Part shown: piece by piece, positions 35,001 to 46,663 of the stretch | How the letters are laid out: each line of letters begins with the position of its first letter | How positions within the stretch are numbered: position 1 is the stretch's first letter | Origin: Apis mellifera | Lineage: Eukaryota; Arthropoda; Insecta; Hymenoptera; Apidae | Assembly (NCBI RefSeq): GCF_003254395.2 | Contig: NC_037638.1 | Coordinates: 5,074,001 to 5,138,000 of the forward strand | Direction of reading: 5' to 3' | Length of the DNA stretch: 64,000 bases | The notes under the pieces: model-generated | Databases searched by the model: none | What the model was told of the DNA's origin: nothing | Seen by the model: only the letters and a program-made list of their open reading frames with translations | Program-made: the position numbers and the translations under genes

Positions 35001-38000
35001 AAAAAGAAAGAAAAATAACATTCGTTTTTCGCATATACAAACGCTCATTGTAACTTTTCGATCGATGCCGGACTCACGGCATTTTTTTTTTTTAACAGTA
35101 AACCTCTTTTATTTTCTCATTAAAGGTTTTAAGTACAATGCTGCAATAATAACATGATTCGAACATGCTATTGATAATGTTTATGATAATTGGTCCTGAA
35201 CAAATGATAGAACCAAATTTGGTTAAGTGTTAGCGATCATGTATTTTAAGTGCCACTCGCGCACGATAAGAAAATCAAATCCCAATCTCGAATCTAGAGA
35301 TAAAGATTTCAACATTGGGATCCAGAAGAGGATTGGAATGATATATCTATGAATTTGCTCTACATTACAACTACACTTATACATCTCTATTCTACATTTT
35401 TTTATATTATTTGTAATGATTGATTTTATGTATATTAACGACTGTTTTTCTAGATTGCACGTGTGAATCAATGTGTACCACTTTGCCGACTGAAACGCTG
35501 TTGTAAGCGGTGCCATGAACTACCAAACTATTAATAGATAATCATCAGACAATATCAAATCGCTATTTTACATTCGCGATTCTGTGAACTATCACTAGAA
35601 TAAATCTTTGTAATATTATTTCAGCGTTTCATGGATATCATTTTCTACATTACAATTGAATGGTATATATAAATATTTTTAATCATCTTTTAAAAAGTAT
35701 AAAGACAAAAGCAGTTCAGATCGATATTCAATATTTGACCCATTGTTTAGTGCATGTATTTTTTAAGTCAAATAGAATACAATTTTATATCAATACGTTA
35801 TATATTTATTATAATAAATTTTATTATAATCATCGACTCTATCGGCAAAGTTGTACGTATATGTTGTTATTTCGAGTGACTTAACATATAATATGTAGTA
35901 TTTTGCTTTCTGGACTAGATACTTTAATCGGCGATCGTATTCTGGCATCGAGTCTTTTAACGATCCATTTACGGGATCCAAAAATGAAAATTAATTATAT
36001 AAGAAATAGTGATGTCGTCAATTTTTTTTTTTTGTTTCTCACATATTAATTTAATGTTATATTAAATTTACATTAATAATAATAAACTAATATAATAAAT
36101 ATAATAAAATTTAATTTAAATCAAGTACTATAACATTAAATTAATCATCAACTAAATTATTCAATTTTCTTCGCAAGTAGTGTATACGATAAACAAACAT
36201 AAGCTTAAAAAATTAATCTATTCTTAATTTTATATGCATTTTTAATTATAATAGTTTTTTTGTTCTTATTTCATTTTATAATGTATAGAGAATTCACTGA
36301 ATTAAGGAAGTATATTTATTCGTGACACATTATTTTCCGTTTAATAAGCTGATGTTGCTCGAAATATAATGCAATTAATACTTAATCTTAACGAAATGTT
36401 TTTTTACCTTAAATTCCAAGCAACACCAGTTTTTTTTTCTTATGTTAAATATCATTAACAATCGATAATTCGTTCGGGTTTTCGTATTATAGTTTATATA
36501 ATATAACTGATACATAGCAAGTAAACGTATATCACTGGAATAACTTCAAAATTTTGGAAATGTATGAGAGAGAGATTTTCTTCTTGTTTCGAAGAAATTT
36601 TCACTTCGATATCGATCTTTATATTTTTTTTCTTTGTACACATCTCGTGTTTGAATTCAATCAGGTGTAACACCATAGAATTTTATAACGATTACGAAAA
36701 ACATAACCTCTTACAAAATCTTCGAGTACACCTGACATTCTTTTCACGATACATTTTTTTTTATATATAGTTAACATTATTACTTATATTGTTAGTAGTG
36801 ATATTGTTACATGATTATTTGAACTTGATTGCGTGCAAATATTTTTTTTTTTTTCCTTGTCATTATGTGATCAACGTAGAATACATGTACTATGCTGAAC
36901 GAACATGAAATAAACAAACATCGAATCATATTGAGAATTAAATAATATTCAGTTGTTATGATGAATGAATGGATTTAGTACACGATTATCAATTATTGAA
37001 ATGTTCATGACATGATATTTACAAAGTTTTTTTTTTATGCATCTTTGGTAAGTAATGAGGGTGATGGGAGAGAAAGGAGAATTGGAAAAAGCGTTAAGGC
37101 CCGTTTACATTTAGGTATTCTTTTTCATTCACTATAAGTCACAAACTATATATATAGGTTGCTATCGATTTAGACTGATGGAAACGGTTATCTCATCGAT
37201 ATATGTTATTTTTCTGAATTTTTTTTTTTTCATTAACGTGTTTTTTTTTTCTAAAACACGTATATATTTATTAATCCGTTTTCCTTTTTTCAGTCGAATT
37301 CGTAGCTTTCAAGGTCAACGATGCAATAAAATATATGAATTTTTTTTTTTTTTTTTATAGCAGTCAAACTCAGTTAATACTGTATAAAGTCAGTTTTCTA
37401 ACAATTGATTTTTATCTTTTCTCAAAGGATACATATAGTATATAATATATATATATTTGTAATGATAATAGTAATGTTTTGTAAATCTTGGGACGTTCTT
37501 CGTAATTATTTCGTTAAATTTGGTTTGAAACGTATTATAGAATGCTTTCTCTTCGAATTATTTTTTTTATCAATTCCCAAAATATATATAGAGAACCACC
37601 ATGGACTCGTCACTACTCTTTTCTTTTTTTTTTTTTTTTTTTTATTTAATTTTTTCCTTCTTATGTTTATTAATCTAAGAAATAATTTAATGGAACGATA
37701 ACAGAAATTATACATTCGGTAGGCCCGTTATGTTTCGAAAAACAATAACATTATCAGCATATATATAACACGTGGTAAATATATATAATATATATATATA
37801 CCAATATGTTTACAATTTCACGTACACGCATATGTATACTTAGAATAAAGAGGCAGAATCGCGGGAAAATCAAACATGCATATCAAATTAAAATATTAAA
37901 ATGTTTCCCGGCACGTTTGATTTTTTATTCAAAAATTTCGTAGGTTCAATTTCAAAAATTCAACAATCAAAACAATGAAATTAATTTTTCTTAGTTTAAT

Positions 38001-39114
38001 TCGCAAAAAAATTGTCAAGAGCATCTATCGATTATAACAATTTTATCCATAAAAAACAAGTAAATCATAAATTAATACTATAGTAAAAATATTATAATCG
38101 AAAGATGCTGTTACAACAAAAACTATTTGACAATATCTCTGCGAATGAAACTATTAAAGTTTAATTTTTTATTTCGCACAAAAGAATTTTGAATTTTCCG
38201 CCAATCTGTTTGTTCATTTCAATCGACTGAATTCCCTAGCGCAGTCAGTATAAAGTTGTACTGCACGAAGATATCACGATCAAAAGCATTGACTTTTTTG
38301 CAGGAAAATAATTCGATCATAGTTTTCGTAATGTGTAGCTTGTTTGTGTAATTCAAGCAAAACAGAATATTAATTAAATATTATAAAAAGCTTAATCCAT
38401 TCGTTTAAAAAAAATATAACAATATAAATATAATTTAACGGAAATATAACAAAATATTTAACCTCGCAATCACTATGTGTATCAATTATAATGTAATCAT
38501 AACCTATAAACGTGAATTTTTTGCATGAAAAGGATTATCGATTTATACATATAAAATATCTTTAGCAATTTTTTATAAATAAGATTGTACTGCCTATTCA
38601 CGCAATTCAAGATAAGTATAATTTACACCGTATACATTATATGTTTATATATATATATATATATCTTTCGTATACTATATACATAGAATATATAGCACAC
38701 ATTTATATGTTCCATATATAAATATTTAATAAGATTAACAGTGTCAATATAGTATATAAATATTTTATCAAATATGTTTTTAATTAAAACAACGAAAAAG
38801 AAAACTATCGATCGGAACATCGTATATGGAAGTCGAAACAACATGTTTTGCAAAAAGTATTCAATGCTTTATCTCGAAATATCTTGAAGAGGACGCATTT
38901 ACTTAAAGTTTTCGTTCAATTGTTACATCTACAGAAAAAGGTATGATAGATAATATATAATATATATATACAAGACGCTACACTCCATGAGAACATATTA
39001 TTATATAATACTAAAATGTTTTTGGTGGTATTTTATTGTTGTTTAATTTAATAATAGATTATTAATATCTACTAAAGTATTCTCTTTGTTTTTCTTATTT
39101 TGCTTTCATTCTAT

Positions 39115-39205
39115 TCTACTCTCTTTCTCTCACATTCTCTCTCCCTTTCGCTCTATCTTTCTCTCTCTCTCTCTCTCTTTCTCTCTTCATCTATATCTCT
39201 CATTT
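39115..39205. repeat. CT-rich microsatellite tract
   Basis: Interrupted CT dinucleotide repeats downstream of the Syt1 stop. On the Syt1 strand this reads as GA-rich sequence. Confidence 0.85.
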
Positions 39206-39487
39206 TTATTCTCGTGCATGATTATTTCTCGAATAAAATCTCGATCAACATTACGTACGGGGAGATCGTTGCATCCCATTTCTATCTATTTTAATCTTTC
39301 TTTTTTTTTTTTTTATTTCTTATTGCACATCCTTCGTTTTTTTCTTTGTTCTTTTCTCTCATAAAAAAAACCTGTATTTTTAAAAAAATTCATTGATTCA
39401 TATCGTCCATGTTGGAAAATATACATATATACATATTTATGTATAATATATGCCGATACATATTATATGTGTATATGTATATAATAG

Positions 39488-39493
39488 TTTATT
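39488..39493 (-). terminator. Syt1: Candidate proximal polyadenylation signal of Syt1
   Basis: AATAAA on the - strand lies about 135 bases after the Syt1 stop codon. It would give a short 3' UTR form; more distal hexamers are plentiful. Confidence 0.35.
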
Positions 39494-39627
39494 TAGAATG
39501 AGGCAAAAGCAAACGGAACGGAACGAAACAAAAAGTTTAAATGATAACGCTTTTGTACATTTGTTTAGAACCATTTGGTGTGCATTACCTGTTTTTTTTT
39601 CTATAACGAACTTTTCTCAACGATCTC

Positions 39628-42600
39628 TTAGTCCTTCTTGTCGCCGTCTTCGGGGTCTTTAAGCGTGTGCCATTGAGCGATAGGACGTCTCGGGGATGCC
39701 AACATATCGGACCAGTGTCTCAACTCTGTTCCACTCGCGTTGTACCCCAAGACGACCTTCCCAATGGGTTCTGATGTGCCGATACGATCGTAATCGACTA
39801 CCGTGACAACCAATTGCACTTTCTAAACGTGAAATCACGCATTAGTGCACACAGTCTCTTCACGGAAATATATTTATATTTTTTTTTTTTTGTTTGTTGT
39901 CATAACCTTCGGATTGTAATGTGTTTACAAAAAAGTTTATCAAAAATAGAATATCGAAAAATATAAGTATATAAATGTAACTGTATAGGGAATTTATAGG
40001 GAAATTTTGTAGGAAACTAGTAGTTTTTAGAAAACTAGTCTACGAAAGAATAAATATGTAGTAAAGAAAATAGCTGATATTATGATATGATATTTACAAC
40101 GTAGAATTTTTAATGATTTTTAATATAAAATTTGAAATTATTTACTACTATTTGATATGAAAAATACTTGCATCTCTTTCTTAAATAAATACATATATAA
40201 ATTTCATTATATTTTGAATTACATATATAAAATATATGAAATATTCGTAAGCATGAAAAAAATTTAAAAATAAATTAATTGATATCAAGAATAGAGAATT
40301 CACTAACTTGACTTTTACAATTATTTATTGTTAATTCTCTTTTTATCGATATTTAATTTTATATAAAATTATGAATATTATTAATGAATATTAGAAAAGT
40401 TAATGATAATACAACAAGAAAAAACAAAGAACAAAAATTATTTTTCATTTTATTTTCTTTTATAAATAAATATTAAAATTGAGCCTAAACTTTTAAGCGG
40501 CAATATATGCAAGTAGTAAGCAAAGCTTGTTTAATAAACTTACATTGTTTAGTTTAAAAAGGATGTTCCTTCTTTAGACACGTCTGACCTTCAATTCAAA
40601 GAGCATGCAAAGCGTTTAAGCGTAATTCTGAAGCTGAAGTATGTGAATAAAATAGCAGCACTTTACGCGATATTAGCGAATAATATAATATTTTAACACA
40701 TATTTTACATCCGAAAGTATGACAATCCGAAAGTATGACATTTAAAAAAAATTCATTGAAATATTGGTCCCTTCATAAAGTTTTAATCCCTTTTCAAATA
40801 AGCACAAGCCTTTTTTTTTTTTTAGCCTTTCTTTTTATTCAAAAATGAAAGTAAAGAACTTTTTCATCTATTTATAGTAAAATTGCTTTCTGGAATAAAA
40901 ATAGTGCGCATTATATTGTCGATACCTTATGAAGAGTTTTTTTTTTATTATCACATTACATACGGATCATTTATTCCTGTTTTCAGTTTAAATCATCCGT
41001 TTGCAATGAATATATTAAATATTTACCAAGTAGCTTATACTATAGAAGTACAAAAAAAAAGTAAATTTAAAAAAAATTATTGTAGTGAATTTTGTCTAAG
41101 AATTAATTGAAAAGAAAACATAACTAATTAATATGTAATAAGAATAATAGAGAAATGTTGAAGTGTAAAACTGTTACCTGTGTTTGTGAAACGTTGTGTT
41201 GTCAAACGAGGAGGAACCAAATATGTATTAAATTGATGTGTATGAAAATTTAATTCTATTGCAAATCTCTTACCAATCAAATTTAGGAAATATATTTAAA
41301 TTTGAAAAATATCATAATTATGTATACTTATAGTATTTACATTTATAAATATAATTATTCTTCTACTAATTTTAATTTTTTCTAATTGATATATTTTTTT
41401 TGACAAGATTGTAAACTAAATTCTACAATTTCATACACACCAATTTAACAAATGGAGGATCATAGATAAATTATTAAAGATTTGTACCTGTATCTGTTCG
41501 AAGGGTACCTCAAACGTGAATGATTCGTTGTAATACGGATTAAGAGTGCATTTTTTGATAGACGTTTTCTTCTTCTTCAACCTTTTGCCATTTTGCATCA
41601 GGGCGATTTTTACGTAAGGATCTGATAAACCACCGACGTCCATTTTCTTCAGATTTTTCGCTTCCAAGATGACCACGGTTAATTTACCAGCAGTCGGTAC
41701 GTATCGAAGCGAGAAGCAAATGTCACCCAATTTGTTATCCTGTAATTAATTTACACCAACATTAATCTCCACTCGACTCGTGTTTTAAAGTAATTTTAAT
41801 AAATTACTTTAAAATTAAAATACTAAAATTGAAATAATGTTCAACAATAATTTTGTGAAAAAAAAAGAAGAACAAGAGAGACGCAAGTATATTAAATATA
41901 TTTTTAATTAATAATTTAGTAATTTTTTTTATGGATTGCATCAATACACAAACAAAATATATTCATTTTATTTTTAGAAAAACAAAATTAATCCAGTTCA
42001 AATTTACCTGACCACCTTCACCCTCGACGCTTTGCAATTCTCTCCATTCCTCGATCGTCTGAGCCAGATCGACTTGGCATAACGGAACCTTGACTTCACC
42101 GATCTGATCGTGTTTGGAGAACCTATCGAAGTCGAAGATGGCGAAAACGAGAGTTTTGTTCATCGCATCCGCATAAGGTACGCTCTGGAAAAACAAGTAT
42201 GTGTCACTCGATCATTCATTCATTGAAAAATGTATAAAAGTGGATTCATCGAAATGAGGAATTCCATTTGAAAAAAAGAACACACGGCTAACCTTGAATG
42301 TGAAAGTCTCGTTGAACACTGGGCTAAGCGTTTTCCTGTGCACCTTTGTTTCGAATTTTTTCTTCTTGTCTGGTAATAGATAAACCTTCACGTACGGATC
42401 TGAAGTACCACCCATGTCCAAAGCTGGCAATTCCTCGGCTTGTATTACCGTTACTGCTAAACTGTTTGTGTTGAAATCGTATTCGAGCTGCAAACGTTCA
42501 ATGATATAATTCAATTTATTTAATCGAGATAAATAGATAATAAATATAGTTAAATATGACATCTTTTGAAATCTTTTGTTTCTTCTTTTCTTCATTATTG

Positions 42601-45281
42601 ACAGGAAGGAAATAGGATTGAAAAAAAATTTATTTCTTGATTTGTCAAATGATAATTGATAAATATGACATCTTTTGAAATCTTTTGCTTCTTCTTTTTT
42701 TCATTATTGACAGGAAGGAAATAGGATTGAAAAAAAATTTATTTCTTAATTTGTTAAATGATAATTGATAAATATGACATCTTTTGAAATCTTTTGTTTC
42801 TTCTTTTTTTCATTATTGACAGGAAGGAAATAGGATTGAAAAAAAATTTATTTCTTGATTTGTCAAATGATAATTGATAAATCTTTTGAAATCTTTTGTT
42901 TCTTCTTTTTTTCATTATTGACAGGAAGGAAATAGGATTGAAAAAAAATTTATTTCTTGATTTGTCAAATGATAATTGATAAATCTTTTGAAATCTTTTG
43001 TTTCTTCTTTTTTTCATTATTGACAGGAAGGAAATAGGATTGAAAAAAAATTTACTTCTTGATTTGTTAAATGATAATTGATAAATTTGAAATCTTTTGA
43101 AATCTTTTGTTTCTTCTTTTTTTCATTTTTTTTATTAGGAAGGAAATAAAATTGAAAAAAAATTTATTTTTTGATTTGTCAAATGATAATTGATACATTT
43201 TTCAAGAATGATTTGATGATTGATGATGAGATTGAAATTGAAAGAAAAAAAAATTTTACCTTGTATTGAAGTTTCCCAAGTTTCACCTCGCTCTGCTTAC
43301 TTTCAGCTTCATCCGGTTCTTCGGCATTGTCGGTAAGCTCTTCCATATCCGGCTGGACCTTAACAAATCGAAGTGGATTCCACGAGTGTAGAATGTGCGT
43401 CTAATATCTACATGAAGTCATGGAACACGATTACGTACCTTGTCCTTGTACGTGCTGCCCAATAGTTGAACAGATTTCAAGTCCACCGCCCCCTTCAATC
43501 CTTTCTTCCCATCTTTGGATCGCCTTTTGCGACAGCATCTTCTGATGCAGCAGAAGCAGATTCCGAGAACTACTACGCTTACAGCTACTCAAGCATAAGA
43601 AGGGAGAAATTTGAAAGAGTTAAAAAAAATGATTTAACGTTGATGTTTGGTGGAACGAAAAAATTATTAATAATTTTAAAAATTAATAATGGAAATTAAT
43701 TTCTGTTAAATGAATTTTTGAGGTGCAAAAATTCAGATGAATATTTTGAATCTATTTTTTAATTTTATTTATTCCTATTTTTATGATATTATTTATCATA
43801 TTAAAATTCTAGAATGAACAATTGTGTAATGACACCATTTTCTTTTCAATATTAAAGAGTAAAGGGTTTTAGATTTCGTTCCACCTTATTTTTGATGACA
43901 CCATGCACATAGTGCGTCTATTCAAGCAAAATTCGCAAGCACAAAAGCAATTTTTATATTTCTATTTATTTTATATTTTATATTTTCCCATTAATGCTTT
44001 TGCTGTATAATGAATGCGATTTTTTTAAAAAAATGCTACGTTATAATAATAAAAATATTCTTATTTACAACTGAAACAAAGGAAATTTTTGTAAATTAAA
44101 TGTCGTTCGTTTGGGGTATGTTCAGCAATGTTCGAGTTATCTGAAAGAGTAAAATGTTTTAGGATCAACTGTCTTTTTTAGGCAAAGAAAAAGTTTTCAG
44201 ATTGTTTCGTGTCTTCTTGTGTAGATATTATTATTGTACTTTGTGGAAATATTTCTGCATAGAAATTTTCATTATGATTCATTATTTTGATTTTATGTGA
44301 AAATGTTATCTGAAAACTTTTATATATGTATTATTGATACAATATTTTATTATCAATAAATCTGAAAGTTCTTTTTCTCTCTAACTTCCTCACAAAGTTT
44401 TTGCATGAAATATTATATATAAATTACATATTCAATGTTATATATTAAATTTAAAATCAATTGTAAGTTTTTTAAAATTATTTTTATACTTTAAGTTTAA
44501 GTCAATTTTATAATGTTTAAATTATTCCACTTCTAAAGTTCAAATAATTTCTACATGCTTCATAGTTTCTCCAAGGACTATTCTCAGTATATATGTACCT
44601 AAAGAAAAAGATTTTTCCACTCTTAAAGTTCAAATAATTTCATGTGCTTCATAGTTTTTTTTCTCTAAGTATCAGTATATATGTACAGTATATATGTATC
44701 TGAAGAAAAAGATTTTTGATAATTTTTGCAATATCAAAAAATTAAAGATATTTAAAAAAAAATATGATAAATTGTGATATCTATGTTCTTAAAGATACAC
44801 TTATCTTATTTGTATAAAAACAAAGAATTTGCTTTTTCTTTTTTGTGTCATTTATCCTATCAACAAGATACATAAAAGGAAAAAAGAAAATAGCAAAAAT
44901 CTCAGCCATTCTTTTTTTTTTTACCTATTAAAATCGCAACAAGTCCCCATGTTGGTATCCCCATTTCCTCCGCGATTTCTTTGCCAAGATTTTCCATTTG
45001 AGTTTCAAAATTTTTCCCAGCATTTTCAGTCACTACCTCTGCCTCTGTGGCTGCAAAACGCAAACAACAACAACACAACAATATATATAATAATAATAAT
45101 CCGAAAAGAAAATCTTTCTCTTTAAAGAGAGAACAAAGAAGAATCTTCAAGAATTCTTGAATTCACCTTCTTTTATTTCCATCTCGGTGCTCAAAAATGT
45201 TTTCAACGTCGATTCAACGACCTCCTCCGGTTGTGGCTCTTCCGGCACCTTCTCAGCTTCTCTCTTGTTAATGGCAGGCAT
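39628..45281 (-). CDS. Syt1: Synaptotagmin 1, synaptic vesicle calcium sensor, eight coding exons
   Basis: Calcium sensor for fast neurotransmitter release; binds SNAREs and acidic phospholipids. Coding exons in transcript order: 45281-45167, 45050-44925, 43584-43439, 43358-43260, 42487-42293, 42184-42008, 41739-41488, 39822-39628. They sum to 1305 nt, 434 residues. Parts: short luminal N-terminus starting MPAINKREAEKVP; membrane helix at about 72-94 followed by a Cys-rich basic stop (CIRRCCRKRR); linker; C2A at about 163-286 with calcium-binding D186, D192, D245, D247, D253; C2B from about 290 with D320, D326, D380, D382 and E388; polybasic KKKK at 341-344; and WHTL near the end. The first coding exon starts at an acceptor three bases before ATG (exon edge 45284), so the 5' UTR lies further upstream. 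The protein is nearly identical to fly Syt1 through both C2 domains; N-terminus and tail diverge. Confidence 0.97.
42541..43200 (-). repeat. Intronic minisatellite of 102-113 bp units in Syt1
   Basis: About six tandem copies contain AGGAAGGAAATAGGATTG, a long A run, and TCTTTTGAAATCTTTTG. The AGGAAGG anchor falls at 42603, 42712, 42821, 42923, 43025 and 43138 (spacings 109, 109, 102, 102, 113). The last copy is the most diverged. The array fills most of the intron between the linker exon (ends 43260) and the first C2A exon (starts 42487). Two copies are exactly 102 bp, or 34 codons, so the array produces an artificial repeated open frame on the - strand at 42754-43017. Confidence 0.92.
44525..44717 (-). 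repeat. Two-copy tandem duplication of about 90-100 bp in a Syt1 intron
   Basis: Two adjacent copies (44525-44614 and 44615-44717) share TTCCACT...AAAGTTCAAATAATTTC...GCTTCATAGTTT...CAGTATATATGTA...AAGAAAAAGATTTTT. The second copy has an extra CAGTATATATGTA. Located in the intron between the two membrane-helix exons. Confidence 0.75.
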
Positions 45282-46655
45282 TTTCTGTAATATTAAAACA
45301 AATATTTTAATATTTATGCCACTTCTTATTATCAATTGATAATACAATTTATTAAAAGTTTCCTTTTAAAATTTTATTCATGAAGATAAGAATGCAATAC
45401 AATTCTAGAATATTTCTAAAAAATTTTTATGTCTTGTTCTTAATTTTAAAAATTGTTTTCAAGTATTAATAATTAAAATTTCCATTTTTTTTCCAGCCAA
45501 GCCAATTTTTATAACAAAATTTTATCAAAATTAATGATTCAGGATATATATTTCTTTCCAATGTGATAAAAATTGTAATTTTGAATAAACCAGTGGAAAA
45601 ATTATATTATGAATATACTTAATTCAGTAACAAAAATATTCTCAACATCTCTATCTCCTCTTTTCAATACTTTGCAATGCATAACTTTAGTCAGTCAGTG
45701 CTTTTATTACCATTTATGGTCAATATCGATACAAGAATTCGCACGAGTTCCAGCGTTTAATGCATTTTTTTTTAAAAGTGTGTCATGGACTATGATCAAA
45801 AAAAAAAAAAAAAACTTTTTTCCCTGAAAGCAGTAAAATTTTTGAAGCTCGCTTTGAAATTCTTTTGCTAAACTTCTTGCGCCATGGTTATTCAAAACGC
45901 CATGTTGATTTGGCAAAAATTATACAAACAGTTATAAATATAAATATTTCATATATGGAACAAAAAAAAAAAGAAAATATCGAGAAAATCTTTTTATAAA
46001 GTAATGTGCATATCTGCAAAAAGAAAAGTTAAATTTAATAATTTCTTTTTTAAATTAATTTAAACAAATGACCTAATTAATTTTTTCAAAGTTTTTTTCC
46101 TTAACAAAAATTATTACACTCATACCTTCACCTTTTTATTTTCCTTGATTGTGAATATGAATATAAATTTTATTTTAATTTTAGATTATTGCATTTTTGC
46201 TAAATAGCTTTTAATACTTCAATGTTCATCAATTGTCTTCACAGTTTCTTTCATTAGATTAGATTAAATTAAACAACAAGTGTTGTTAGAAAACTTTGTT
46301 CATACTATTAAAGTCTGTGTGTTGGTATTGTCTTCGACAAAAAAATAATTTAATACCACATACGTCACAATATCTCGAAATATATCGTTATTTTAATCGC
46401 ACACATTTCTAACTTTTCATAATTTAATTGGGAATGAAATAACACTGCAAAAAAAAAAAAAAGGAAAAGTGAAAATTATACGAAATATGATTTATAAAAG
46501 TTTCGATTAATTTCACGTTTTCTTTCAATTATTGAAAAATTGAATATAAATTGAATATAAAAACGGGTTCGTTTCGTTCTTTCGATTCCATGTTTCTGTA
46601 ACCACTGCCAGACTTTTACAATCAACACTGTGCTTCCGCATTTGCAGATTAAATT

Positions 46656-46663
46656 CGCATGCG
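46656..46663. promoter_or_regulatory. CGCATGCG palindrome
   Basis: An octamer that matches the central eight bases of the NRF-1/Erect wing core lies in a GC-richer patch about 1.4 kb upstream of the Syt1 start codon. The flanking bases deviate from the full site. Confidence 0.25.

Larger units (their letters stand above)
30360..39470. other. AT-rich spacer, possibly including extended Syt1 3' UTR
   Basis: No supported gene. It holds long T runs (for example 37624-37643), CT-rich and AT repeats, and small balanced-composition patches at about 34230-34340, 35220-35340 and 35915-35985. The last patch carries a - strand frame beginning MDPVNGSLKDSMPEYDRRLK that is too short to call. Neuronal genes such as Syt1 often have very long 3' UTRs, so some of this could be transcribed with Syt1 on the - strand; that is inference only. 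Confidence 0.4.

Noticed and set aside
39086..39364. 92-codon Ser/Leu/Phe-rich + strand frame
   Set aside because: It is the translation of a CT-rich microsatellite tract.
42754..43017. 87-codon - strand frame with an internally repeated basic peptide
   Set aside because: It is the translation of a tandem minisatellite inside a Syt1 intron, not a repeat protein gene.
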